Source: CBDUZS01 sp965371785
Lineage (GTDB): Bacteria; Fermentibacterota; Fermentibacteria; Fermentibacterales; JCC-6
DNA length: 64,000 nucleotides
Assembly: GCA_965371785.1 (NCBI GenBank)
Contig: CBDUZS010000002.1
Coordinates: forward strand, 1 to 64,000
Direction: 5' to 3'
Shown: positions 26,636 through 34,511 of the stretch, one piece after another
Position numbering within the stretch: position 1 is the first letter of the stretch
Layout: every line of letters begins with the position of its first letter
Made by a program: the position numbers and the translations under genes
Notes under the pieces: generated by a model
What the model was told of the DNA's origin: nothing
Databases searched by the model: none
The model's input: the letters and a program-made list of their open reading frames with translations, nothing else

Positions 26636-28719
26636 GACTGACTGCACTCCTCCGCAGGTACCAGGGGGCAGTCTTCCCCCTTTTCGCGGGAATCCTCGTG
26701 TTCGCAGTCTGGAGAATCACCGGAATGCCGGCTCCCGGCACCCATGGAAGGCTTGTGCCGCTCGCATGGGCTCTCCTGTCCCTTGTATCCGGGAGGCTCA
26801 GGGTTCACCGGCTCTCCGTACTGTTCCTGACGATGTTCGTCCTGCTCTCTGTCTTCTGGCATACCGGCCGGGTTGTCGAGCTGCTTGCGGTTTCCTTTGC
26901 TGTCCTGGGGATGCTTCCGGCGATGCTGTCACTGGCCGGAAAAGGTATCTGGGGTCCCGCAAGGGCTGCGGTCCCTCTCTTCCTGCTCAGCGTTCTGCTG
27001 GTTCCATTCGAAGGAGACGAACCTCATTACGGCGCCCTGACAGAGGATCTTGCCGGGGGCGGATCGGAAGTATTCGGTGAGCCAGGAGGACAGACTGGTG
27101 ACATGGAGGGGGGGGAATCCCACCACACGAAGGCTTTTCCCTTGCTGCTTCTACCGGGATACCCTCTCGGGGTAATCGGTGTGAGAACGGTTTCCTTTCT
27201 GATGGCGCTGGCATCTTCCGTTCTCCTGGCCCTCATCTACAGAAGGGCGAATGTCCCTTCCGGCGGTAAACTCGCGCTCATGGGCATGGTTCTCCTGCCC
27301 GGGGCAGGCATACTCGGTCTCCTGTATCCTGGCTGGCTTGCACTGGGACTTTTTTGCGCAGGGGCGTTATGGGGAATGAAAGGCAGGCTTGGGCTTCCCA
27401 TCGTAATCCTGGTCACACTAGTACTCACAGCCATCAAATTCCGTTTCTTCTTTCTGGGGGCGGGACTCTTCCTCGTATGGTTCATCAGGCTCCCCTCTCA
27501 ATGGAAGTTCAGGGCACTCGCCCTCGTCATCGGGGGAGCCGCGATGGTGCTCGTCGCTGATTTCTTCCTGCTCGGCGGCAATCTCTTCTGGAACCGGTAC
27601 GGTAACACCGGTGTGATCATGCTGGTCTGGACTAACATCACGCAAAGGACAGGTTCACTCGTTCTCGCACCGTTTGCAGCCCTGCTCGATATCGAAGCGG
27701 GTTTGATCTGGAAAGCTCCGTGGCTGCTTCTGTCCTTTGCCGGTATTCCAGAACTTCGAAGAAGGTTTCCAGACCTCTTCCTTACCCTTGGACTCCCATC
27801 CCTCATTTACATCGCGGTTCTCTTCCTCTGGATGCCTGCCGGGTGGCACGGTCTGCCCACCCCTCCTGGAAGGTTCTTCATTCCCCTGCTGCCTTTCATG
27901 CTCGCGTCTGCCTCCATGCTGCTCCACAAACCATCGGCGAAGGTGTTGCTGTGGCTATCTCTGATGGTCACCGCCCTCTGCATAGCCGACCCATGGCTGA
28001 GGTTCAACCACGCTGACGGTACCGACGCTCTGGTTAAACTTTTCTCCGGCGGATCCCACTCCCTGACCGCATGGCTTCCTACACAGGTAAGGCCGGCCCT
28101 GCCGCCTTTCCTGATCTGGGGAGCCTTCTTCTCATCCCTCATAATTCTGGTGAAGAGGACGAGGTGGGGAGTCTTATTTGCGCTTCTGGCAGCATCCATA
28201 GCAGTCGGATCCGTTGTCAGAACTGCTCCCTCTTCGTGGGAAGCCGAGGATCTGGGAGCCTGCGAAAGGACCGGATGTGTCATCTACCCTTCTGACGTTG
28301 ACCCCGATCGCAGGAACTACTGGCTTTTCGACAGACAGCTGATGCTCCATCTCGAGCATCCATCTGACCGCATAACTCTTGATATTCCTCCGGGAAACGG
28401 TGATTCCGTGACGGTAGCGATCGTTTTGAGAGGTTTCGCCTCCGATACCGAATGTCCGGGTATAGTTATCTCGTGCGGAAGCAGTACGTTCACTGCATTC
28501 CTCGATTCGGAAACACGACCGCCTCCTTCCTGGGTGAGCATGTTCAGGCGGGGCAGAGAGATAGACAGAATCCCCGAAAATCTTGCCGATACGACCCTGT
28601 CGTGTGTGCTGTGCAATGAGCAGGGCAATCCACTAGTCATAGAGCCTGTACCATGGGCAGATGACCAGGGGCTCCTGTTCGGGCTCTATCTGGACAGGAT
28701 AGAGGTTCGAGTGAGATGA
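26632..28719 (+). CDS. Large multi-pass membrane protein, GT-C-like, with C-terminal soluble domain
   Basis: The 695-residue protein has about twelve hydrophobic helices between residues 12 and 540, followed by a soluble domain of about 150 residues. The outer-loop motif FEGDEPHYGALT resembles the acidic loop of GT39/GT83-type GT-C transferases, which take sugar from polyprenyl phosphate. The C-terminal part contains Cys pairs (ACERTGC, SCVLC) and beta-type sequence, so it is probably periplasmic. The start ATG is preceded by GGAAGG and forms an ATGA overlap. An internal G8 run at 27108-27115 makes it a candidate for on/off switching. Confidence 0.75.
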   Translation: MRLTALLRRYQGAVFPLFAGILVFAVWRITGMPAPGTHGRLVPLAWALLSLVSGRLRVHRLSVLFLTMFVLLSVFWHTGRVVELLAVSFAVLGMLPAMLSLAGKGIWGPARAAVPLFLLSVLLVPFEGDEPHYGALTEDLAGGGSEVFGEPGGQTGDMEGGESHHTKAFPLLLLPGYPLGVIGVRTVSFLMALASSVLLALIYRRANVPSGGKLALMGMVLLPGAGILGLLYPGWLALGLFCAGALWGMKGRLGLPIVILVTLVLTAIKFRFFFLGAGLFLVWFIRLPSQWKFRALALVIGGAAMVLVADFFLLGGNLFWNRYGNTGVIMLVWTNITQRTGSLVLAPFAALLDIEAGLIWKAPWLLLSFAGIPELRRRFPDLFLTLGLPSLIYIAVLFLWMPAGWHGLPTPPGRFFIPLLPFMLASASMLLHKPSAKVLLWLSLMVTALCIADPWLRFNHADGTDALVKLFSGGSHSLTAWLPTQVRPALPPFLIWGAFFSSLIILVKRTRWGVLFALLAASIAVGSVVRTAPSSWEAEDLGACERTGCVIYPSDVDPDRRNYWLFDRQLMLHLEHPSDRITLDIPPGNGDSVTVAIVLRGFASDTECPGIVISCGSSTFTAFLDSETRPPPSWVSMFRRGREIDRIPENLADTTLSCVLCNEQGNPLVIEPVPWADDQGLLFGLYLDRIEVRVR
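27108..27115 (+). repeat. G8 homopolymer inside the GT-C-like gene
   Basis: Eight consecutive G bases lie within the reading frame (Gly-Gly-Glu codons). Runs of this length in surface-sugar genes of other bacteria slip and switch the gene off; here it is only a candidate. Confidence 0.9.
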
Positions 28720-29534
28720 AGCTCTCGGTAGTGGTTCCATCCCGAAACGGACTGTGCTTTCTCCGGAAGTACCTCCCCGCAGTACTGGCAGACCTGGGAA
28801 ACGGGGGAGAGCTGATCGTGGTGGACGATTGCTCCGATGACGAGACGGCAGTCAAAGGACCGGTCGAATTTCCGGAAGTCAGATTCATCACAAGGCAGGG
28901 CGAGCCCGGATTCTGTCATGCGGTGAACATCGGAATGCGTGAGTCTTCGGGAGACATGCTCCTGCTGCTGAACAATGATGTTCTTCTACCCGAGGGGGCT
29001 CTTTCGACACTTGCAGAGGAGTTGCATAAGGCTCCACAGTACTACTGCGCAGCAGTTCCCCGGATAAGGCGGCCCGACGGCTCGGACGAGAGTAAGGTGA
29101 ACTACATGTTCAGCAGGGGTCTGGCATCTACTTCGCTCGGCGGTGACGGTGTTCCGTATCCATCGGGAGCCTGCAGCCTCTGGAGGCGTACCTCATGGGA
29201 GTCACTCGGCGGTCTGGATACGATCTATGCACCCATATACTGGGAGGATGCCGACATCGGAGCCAGAGCATTCAAGCTCGGGATGAAGGTTCTCAGAATA
29301 CCGGGAGTCGAGGTACAGCATGAACATGCAGCAACCATGCGGCTGTCACCCGAATCGGACTCTCTACGGGAGAGAAACAGATTCATATTCATGCACAGGC
29401 ACTTCAGAACGCCCCCTGCCAGACTCTCGACTGCATTCTGGCTGCCTCTGCACCTGCTGAAGGCTGCCTTGACGGGGAACACAGCATTCCTGAAAGGTTA
29501 CAGGAGCTTTCTCTTGATGAAAGGGCTGCTGTGA
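28716..29534 (+). CDS. Glycosyltransferase family 2
   Basis: The 272-residue GT-A enzyme has LSVVVPSRNG, VVDDCSDDET, GFCHAVNIGM, LLNNDVLLP and the PIYWEDADIGARAF motif, which places it with the rhamnosyl/galactosyltransferase group of GT2. The C-terminal 40 residues are hydrophobic/basic and may touch the membrane. It starts in an ATGA overlap and ends in a GTGA overlap with the sensor kinase gene. It is therefore the last transferase of the polysaccharide operon and the join to the regulatory genes. Confidence 0.9.
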   Translation: MKLSVVVPSRNGLCFLRKYLPAVLADLGNGGELIVVDDCSDDETAVKGPVEFPEVRFITRQGEPGFCHAVNIGMRESSGDMLLLLNNDVLLPEGALSTLAEELHKAPQYYCAAVPRIRRPDGSDESKVNYMFSRGLASTSLGGDGVPYPSGACSLWRRTSWESLGGLDTIYAPIYWEDADIGARAFKLGMKVLRIPGVEVQHEHAATMRLSPESDSLRERNRFIFMHRHFRTPPARLSTAFWLPLHLLKAALTGNTAFLKGYRSFLLMKGLL

Positions 29535-31201
29535 AGAAGGCCAGGTTCGTACTGGGAGTAGAGCTGCTCACCGGCATGGTTGCCGGAGCTGCAGCGCTTT
29601 CCGCTGTTGCTTCACTGCTGATAACACTTCTCGTCATTCAGGATTCTGCGAACAGATCCAGCGCTCTGGCCATGTACACGGTGTCGTCCATTGCCCTGAA
29701 CCTTCCCCCTGATCCCGGATACGAAGATCTGAGGGGGGCCGTACACGGTCTTGTTCTCGGAGAAACAATAGACGCAGTCGTTGTCGCGGACAGCCTTTTC
29801 AACCCGCTTCTAAGTGTTGAGCCCCTTTCCTCGGGAATACTTCCGCTCAGGCAGGACGATTGGGTCTTCTACAGTATCCCCGATAGTCCGCTGATGGTAG
29901 GTGTAATACCGGTGAACCCGCTTTCATCCGGTTTCAACATGCTCCTGATGACGGGTCTGGCGGTGCTTGCGGCCGGTCTGACCATAATAGCCATATTCAC
30001 CCCCGGATACCTGAAGAGGCGGGTCCTGGCCCCTCTGAAGGCCATTCTCGGCGAAGCCGACAGGCTCGAGGAGGGAGCAGGTAGAAATCCTGACACCGCG
30101 CGGGCATCTTTTCATCGTGTTGTCGAACTCCTGGAAGACAGGGACAGGGAACTGGAGCTGCTGAGGAAAGAAGCCGAGAAAAGGGCTGATGCTGCCGAAT
30201 CCAGAGCGGGAGCTCTACTCTCCGCCATCCGTTCGTCCGTACTCGCTCTGGACGATGAGGGAAACCTTGTCTTCTTCAACGACCCGGCGAGAGAACTCTT
30301 CGATCTGGTTCCCGATGACAGGGGCGCCGGGTTCCCACTCGACAGGTCGGAGACCGGGTCGAGAATGAAGAGAGTACTGAACACATTCGAGGGAACAACA
30401 CTCGAGACCGAGATAGAAATTCCCTCCGATGCGGGAAAAAGAATACTGAACGTCTCCATATCATGTTCCGATACCGGAGAAACGGTTATCCTGCTCACGG
30501 ACGTGACAAGGCTTGCCGAACTGGAGAGAAGGATAGCCGAGGAAACCGCAATGGCTGATCTGGGTTCGGTGTCAGCAGGCATTTCCCACGAAGTCGGAAA
30601 CACACTCTGTGCTCTTTCGGGCTTCATAGAGCTGCTTGGAAAGGGACACAGCGACGAGCGGACGATGTCAATACTCTCAGAGGCCAAAGTGGAAATCGAC
30701 TCCGCACGGCAGACGGTAGAGTCGTTCAAAGCCCTTGCCGGATCCGGGAAACCTGTTTCGACGGTCGTACCGGTGGAAGAACTGCATGAACTTGCCAGAG
30801 AACTATGCGAAGAGATGGGTGACCGGTGCGGGGTATCGACGGAGCATATTTCAGGGGCGGTTTCGGTTGACCGTCTACTGATGAGCAGGTGCATCAGCAA
30901 CCTGCTCAGGAACTCAATCGAAGCGGATCCGGACAGCAGAATAGAGGTTAACCTCTCGTGCACTGCAGGGGAGTTCATCCTTCTCGTCGAAGACGATGGC
31001 CCGGGCTTTGCAGAGGACACCGAAATCCTTTTCAGACCGCTCTATTCGACGAAACGCAGCGAAGGCAACATGGGGATCGGTCTCACCATAACCAGAAGGA
31101 TAATAGCAGCATTTGGAGGGAAGGTGACAGCCTGCCGAAAGGCCGATGGCAAGGGCGCAATCGTGAGCATCAGGCTTCCCCTCGTTAAGGAGACGAATTG
31201 A
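29531..31201 (+). CDS. Membrane-bound sensor histidine kinase (AtoS/NtrB-like)
   Basis: The 556-residue kinase has a first span at about 12-36, an extracytoplasmic sensor of about 100 residues, a second span at about 137-158, a HAMP-like region and a coiled coil (about 195-228), a PAS domain (about 229-330), HisKA with His353 in GISHEVGN, and a C-terminal HATPase_c with N-box RNSIEADP, EDDGPGF and GNMGIGLTITR. The His-Glu-Val-x-Asn form is that of NtrB/AtoS kinases that pair with sigma-54 activators, and such an activator follows with a TTGA overlap. The GTG start overlaps the GT2 stop. The sensor stimulus is unknown, but the coupling suggests an envelope signal. Confidence 0.93.
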   Translation: MKKARFVLGVELLTGMVAGAAALSAVASLLITLLVIQDSANRSSALAMYTVSSIALNLPPDPGYEDLRGAVHGLVLGETIDAVVVADSLFNPLLSVEPLSSGILPLRQDDWVFYSIPDSPLMVGVIPVNPLSSGFNMLLMTGLAVLAAGLTIIAIFTPGYLKRRVLAPLKAILGEADRLEEGAGRNPDTARASFHRVVELLEDRDRELELLRKEAEKRADAAESRAGALLSAIRSSVLALDDEGNLVFFNDPARELFDLVPDDRGAGFPLDRSETGSRMKRVLNTFEGTTLETEIEIPSDAGKRILNVSISCSDTGETVILLTDVTRLAELERRIAEETAMADLGSVSAGISHEVGNTLCALSGFIELLGKGHSDERTMSILSEAKVEIDSARQTVESFKALAGSGKPVSTVVPVEELHELARELCEEMGDRCGVSTEHISGAVSVDRLLMSRCISNLLRNSIEADPDSRIEVNLSCTAGEFILLVEDDGPGFAEDTEILFRPLYSTKRSEGNMGIGLTITRRIIAAFGGKVTACRKADGKGAIVSIRLPLVKETN

Positions 31202-32499
31202 ACAGGATACTGCTCGTCGAGGACAAGCGGGGCATGAGGGTAATGCTGAGCACCGCTCTCACCGAGGATGGATGGGAAGTGACTGCCGTTCCCAGCGGCG
31301 AACGTGCGGTCCGGGAAATAAGTTCGACCGAGTTCCCATTCGACATGATTCTCACCGATGTGTGTCTGCCGGGCTCCATCGACGGGAACGAAGTACTCAG
31401 TCATTCACGCGGGGCAACGCCATCCACTCCCGTGATACTCATGACTGCATTCGGAACGATAGAGATGGCTGTGTCGGCGATGAAACGCGGTGCGCGTGAC
31501 TTCATCACGAAACCGTTCGAGCTCGAGAACCTTCTCAGGCTCGTAAGACGTCACGCAGCATCTCATGAGAACAGCATGATAGGCACTTCCCGGTCTCTGT
31601 CCCGCGAGGTTGACAGGGCGATGAAGGGAGCGGTCACGGATCTGAACATGCTGATTCTGGGCGAAAGCGGAACCGGAAAAGAGCTCCTTGCAAGAATGGT
31701 CCATTCCGAAAGCCGCTGGAAGGATGGACCTTTCATACCCGTAAACTGTGCGGCAATTCCCGCTAATCTCATGGAAAGTGAATTATTCGGCGCAGAGAAG
31801 GGGGCTTACACCGGTGCGGATGCCAGGCGTATCGGCAGATTCGAACTTGCGGACGGCGGCACGATTCTCCTCGATGAAGTGGGAGACCTTGCACCCTCTC
31901 TCCAGGGGAAGCTGCTTCGTATTCTCCAGGAGAAGGAGTACACGAGAGTTGGCGGAACCGAGCTCCTCCACGCAAAAGTAAGGGTTATCTCCGCAAGCAA
32001 CAGGGATCTCACAGCTTCGATTGAATCGGGACTGTTCCGGAAGGATCTCTACTACAGGATCAGTGAGTTTCCTGTTACCCTCCCGCCCCTGAGGAAAAGA
32101 GCGGAAGACATCCCCGAACTCGCAAAGTATTTCCTGAGACAGTGCGGCTACGACAACCTGACCATTTCGGAACAGGCCATGTCCTTGCTGGCAAGGTACG
32201 ACTGGCCAGGGAACGTAAGGGAACTGCGGAACATCGTTCTCAGAGCAGCCGCTCTTGCGCAGCAGGATGTTATCGATTCCACTCTCCTCGAGATAGGAGA
32301 CGGCTCCGCCCCGGAAGAGGGTCTTCTCCAGGAAGCGAACAGGGTAGCGAGAGAGCGTGAGAGGGAGATGATTCTCTCCACTCTTCTGGAAACCGATGGC
32401 AACAGGAAAAAAGCCGCGGAGATTCTCAAGGTCAGCTACCGCACACTGCTCTCGAGAATCAAGGAACTCAGGCTGGGAACGGATACCGGGAAGGGTTAA
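31198..32499 (+). CDS. Sigma-54-dependent response regulator (NtrC/AtoC family)
   Basis: The 433-residue activator has a receiver (1-120, Asp54 in ILTDVCLPG), an AAA+ domain (about 135-375) with Walker A GESGTGKE, the sigma-54 contact loop GAYTGA at 202-207 (Tyr in place of the usual Phe, a common and functional variant), Walker B GGTILLDEVGD and the R-finger, and a Fis-type helix-turn-helix at the C-terminus (NRKKAAEILKVSYRTLLSRI). It starts at TTG in a TTGA overlap with its kinase. Its target promoters were not found in this window. RpoN must be encoded elsewhere. Confidence 0.95.
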   Translation: MNRILLVEDKRGMRVMLSTALTEDGWEVTAVPSGERAVREISSTEFPFDMILTDVCLPGSIDGNEVLSHSRGATPSTPVILMTAFGTIEMAVSAMKRGARDFITKPFELENLLRLVRRHAASHENSMIGTSRSLSREVDRAMKGAVTDLNMLILGESGTGKELLARMVHSESRWKDGPFIPVNCAAIPANLMESELFGAEKGAYTGADARRIGRFELADGGTILLDEVGDLAPSLQGKLLRILQEKEYTRVGGTELLHAKVRVISASNRDLTASIESGLFRKDLYYRISEFPVTLPPLRKRAEDIPELAKYFLRQCGYDNLTISEQAMSLLARYDWPGNVRELRNIVLRAAALAQQDVIDSTLLEIGDGSAPEEGLLQEANRVAREREREMILSTLLETDGNRKKAAEILKVSYRTLLSRIKELRLGTDTGKG

Positions 32500-32551
32500 C
32501 CGTTCCCGAATGCTTTTCTGGAACCCCCGGACATGATCGGACTATCTCCGG

Positions 32552-32580
32552 TTGACCGGGAAAGGTGAGTGAGATATTAT
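32552..32580 (+). promoter_or_regulatory. Sigma-70-type promoter of the hpf-hprK-ptsHI genes
   Basis: TTGACC at 32552-32557 and TATTAT at 32575-32580 are separated by exactly 17 bases; each differs from consensus at one position. It lies in the 219-base gap after the sigma-54 activator, the longest gap in the window, and predicts a transcript starting near 32587 with a leader of about 130 bases before hpf. No terminator-like hairpin was found in the gap. Confidence 0.7.
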
Positions 32581-32718
32581 TTCTCCGTGGCAATGACACC
32601 TAAAGAGAAACCGTTTTTCGCTGTAGCTGAAGGCTATTCCGGAGACGGTCTTTTTCATACCAGGGAACATATCCGAAGCAGTTCGAGAGGGGCATTTCTT
32701 GCCCTGAAGGGAGAGAGT

Positions 32719-33261
32719 ATGAACATCGATATCAGCGGAAGGCACTTCGATCTCACGGATGCGCTGAAGACTCACGTAGAAGATAAAATCTCTGCTTTCG
32801 AAAGATTCTACGATGGTATAGATGATGTGCACGTCATCCTGGAGTTCACTGCCGGGTTGAACCATGCACATATCTCTGTCAGGGGCGACAGGCTAAGGCT
32901 GGACTCCAGATCGAAATCGCACGACATGTACTTCGCGATAGACGAATGCGTATCCAGCCTCGAAAGACAGATCAGGAGGTTCAAGGACAGAATTCACGGT
33001 CACCCTCACAGGGGCGGAGGCAACGGCAAAAAAGGCACTTACTACGTTCCCGTGGAAATGTCAGAACTCAACAAAATCCTTCTCGTAGAGAACGGCACAC
33101 TGCTCCCGAGGTTTACCACGAACAACGCGATGACCGAATTCGAGGTCGACGGGGATGACTACCTGGTTTTCTTCAACACCGAGACCAACAGCGTGAATGC
33201 GGTGTACAGAACTCCCGGCGGTACGAGTCAGGTCGTCGAACTCATGGAAGCGGGAGTGTAG
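32719..33261 (+). CDS. hpf: Ribosome hibernation promoting factor, long form
   Basis: The 180-residue protein binds the 30S decoding region and dimerises ribosomes into inactive 100S particles in slow growth. The S30AE N-terminal domain (about 1-100) starts MNIDISGRHFDLTDALK, and after a Gly/His linker the C-terminal dimerisation domain (about 120-178) has the FEVDGDDYLVFFNTETNSVN pattern. ATG at 32719 is preceded by GGGAGAG at a good distance; the frame stays open 50 codons upstream but this part lies over the promoter leader. It stands in front of hprK by 5 bases. Linkage of hpf to PTS genes is known from the rpoN region of proteobacteria. Confidence 0.93.
   Translation: MNIDISGRHFDLTDALKTHVEDKISAFERFYDGIDDVHVILEFTAGLNHAHISVRGDRLRLDSRSKSHDMYFAIDECVSSLERQIRRFKDRIHGHPHRGGGNGKKGTYYVPVEMSELNKILLVENGTLLPRFTTNNAMTEFEVDGDDYLVFFNTETNSVNAVYRTPGGTSQVVELMEAGV
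33252..33256 (+). promoter_or_regulatory. Ribosome-binding site serving a CTG start (hprK)
   Basis: GGGAG lies 10 bases before CTG at 33267. No ATG, GTG or TTG exists in the hprK frame until 33492, inside the conserved N-terminal domain. Confidence 0.55.
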
Positions 33262-33266
33262 CCCCA

Positions 33267-34235
33267 CTGAGCGATCTCTATCCCGATTCCGAGAACGTAA
33301 CCGCGGCCAGCATTCTGAAAGCGCTGCGAAAAAAACTGAAGCTCAGCTCCGCCATAGAAGACACCGGCTTCGACAGGCTGATAACCTCTCCCGACATCAG
33401 CCGGCCGGGCCTCTGTCTTACCGGCTACACTCACAACTTTTTATACGAGCGGATACAGATATTCGGCGAGACCGAGATCACCCTCCTGAACATGCTCGAT
33501 CCGAAGCTGCGGAAAGAAGCTATCTCAAACGTGTTCCGGTTTCCAGTGAATTGCAGCATGGTTACGAAGGGCCTTGAACCTCCGCCCGAACTGCTCGAAG
33601 CCTCTCGCGATTCGGGGGCGGCTCTCTTCATCTCATCGAGGGACACAACACCGCTCATCCATGATCTGGGAGACTACCTGACCGAGGTGTTTTCCCCGGT
33701 GGAATCGGTGCACGGCACGCTTGTCGACGTTTTCGGAGTCGGACTTCTCTGTACGGGTAAGAGTTCGATCGGGAAGAGTGAAGCGGTTCTCGGTCTCATG
33801 GAGAGAGGACACCGTCTCGTTGCCGACGACATGGTCAGGATTCGCAGAGTATCCGACAAGCTCGTAGGCTCAGGGGATACACTGATGAGCTATCACATGG
33901 AGATAAGGGGTCTCGGGATGGTTAACATCGCAGATCTCTTCGGTATCAGGTCCACAAAGGAACGTCAGCAGGTCGACCTCGAAGTCAGGCTTCAGGCATG
34001 GTCGGAAGTTCAGAACCTCGATCGCACGGGGCTGTCTAAAACCGAAGCCAGTATACTCGACGTATCGATTCCACTTATAATTCTGCCCGTGCTTCCCGGA
34101 AGAAACCTGTCACTCCTTCTCGAAGTGGCAGTTCTCAACCATATCCTCGACAAGAGGGGTATGAACCCGGCAAGGAAGCTGAACAGGGCCCTGATCCAAC
34201 GAATGACCGGAGAGAAACCCGAAAAGGAAGGCTAA
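33267..34235 (+). CDS. hprK: HPr kinase/phosphorylase, probable CTG start
   Basis: The 322-residue enzyme phosphorylates (and dephosphorylates) Ser46 of HPr. The N-terminal HprK domain is complete only if translation begins at CTG 33267: GFDRLITSPDISRPGLCLTG and YERIQIFGETEITLLN match the family. An ATG at 33492 would remove all of it. The kinase domain has His149 (VHGTLVDVFGVG), the P-loop GKSSIGKSE at 164-172 (Lys where Glu or Ser is usual), Asp187-Asp188 (VADD), and the C-terminal PGRNLSLLLEV signature from about 277. Full length agrees with typical HprK (about 310-330). It follows hpf by 5 bases and precedes the HPr gene. Function by family is firm; start codon is inferred. Confidence 0.9.
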   Translation: MSDLYPDSENVTAASILKALRKKLKLSSAIEDTGFDRLITSPDISRPGLCLTGYTHNFLYERIQIFGETEITLLNMLDPKLRKEAISNVFRFPVNCSMVTKGLEPPPELLEASRDSGAALFISSRDTTPLIHDLGDYLTEVFSPVESVHGTLVDVFGVGLLCTGKSSIGKSEAVLGLMERGHRLVADDMVRIRRVSDKLVGSGDTLMSYHMEIRGLGMVNIADLFGIRSTKERQQVDLEVRLQAWSEVQNLDRTGLSKTEASILDVSIPLIILPVLPGRNLSLLLEVAVLNHILDKRGMNPARKLNRALIQRMTGEKPEKEG

Positions 34236-34238
34236 TCG

Positions 34239-34511
34239 GTGTTCAGCACGACTGTGACAGTGCCGAACAGGCTTGGCATACATGCAAGGCCGGCGGCACA
34301 GATAGTCAAGCTCGCATCAACGTTCCTGAGCGAGATATCCCTTGTCGTCGGACACGATCAGGTAAACGCCAAGAGTATCATGGGGGTCATGACCCTCGCA
34401 GCGGGCGCAGGCACTGAGGTCGGCATCAACGCTGACGGTTCGGACGAGCGGAAGGCAGTCGATTCACTGGCCGATCTCTTCGAAACAGGCTTCGGGGAAG
34501 AGATGGTCTGA
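34239..34511 (+). CDS. ptsH: Phosphocarrier protein HPr
   Basis: The 90-residue protein carries both regulatory residues: His15 in GIHARPAA, phosphorylated by enzyme I, and Ser46 in NAKSIMGVM, phosphorylated by HprK. The start is GTG, 3 bases after the hprK stop, with GGAAGG 7 bases upstream. Its stop overlaps the enzyme I start by one base. Because both modification sites are present next to both modifying enzymes, this is a regulatory phosphorelay; no EIIA, EIIB or EIIC gene is visible in the window. Confidence 0.96.
   Translation: MFSTTVTVPNRLGIHARPAAQIVKLASTFLSEISLVVGHDQVNAKSIMGVMTLAAGAGTEVGINADGSDERKAVDSLADLFETGFGEEMV

Noticed and set aside
30112..31020. Minus-strand frame of about 300 codons opposite the sensor kinase
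   Set aside because: Ser-rich, low-complexity translation typical of antisense shadow; the plus strand encodes a clear kinase.
32690..32718. GG-N10-GC element (sigma-54-like) just before hpf
   Set aside because: The GG/GC spacing fits, but the predicted start would fall at the hpf ribosome site, and the rest of the consensus (TGGCAC) is missing; the sigma-70-type promoter at 32552 is better.
33492..34235. hprK starting at ATG 33492
   Set aside because: It would delete the conserved N-terminal HprK domain encoded in frame upstream.
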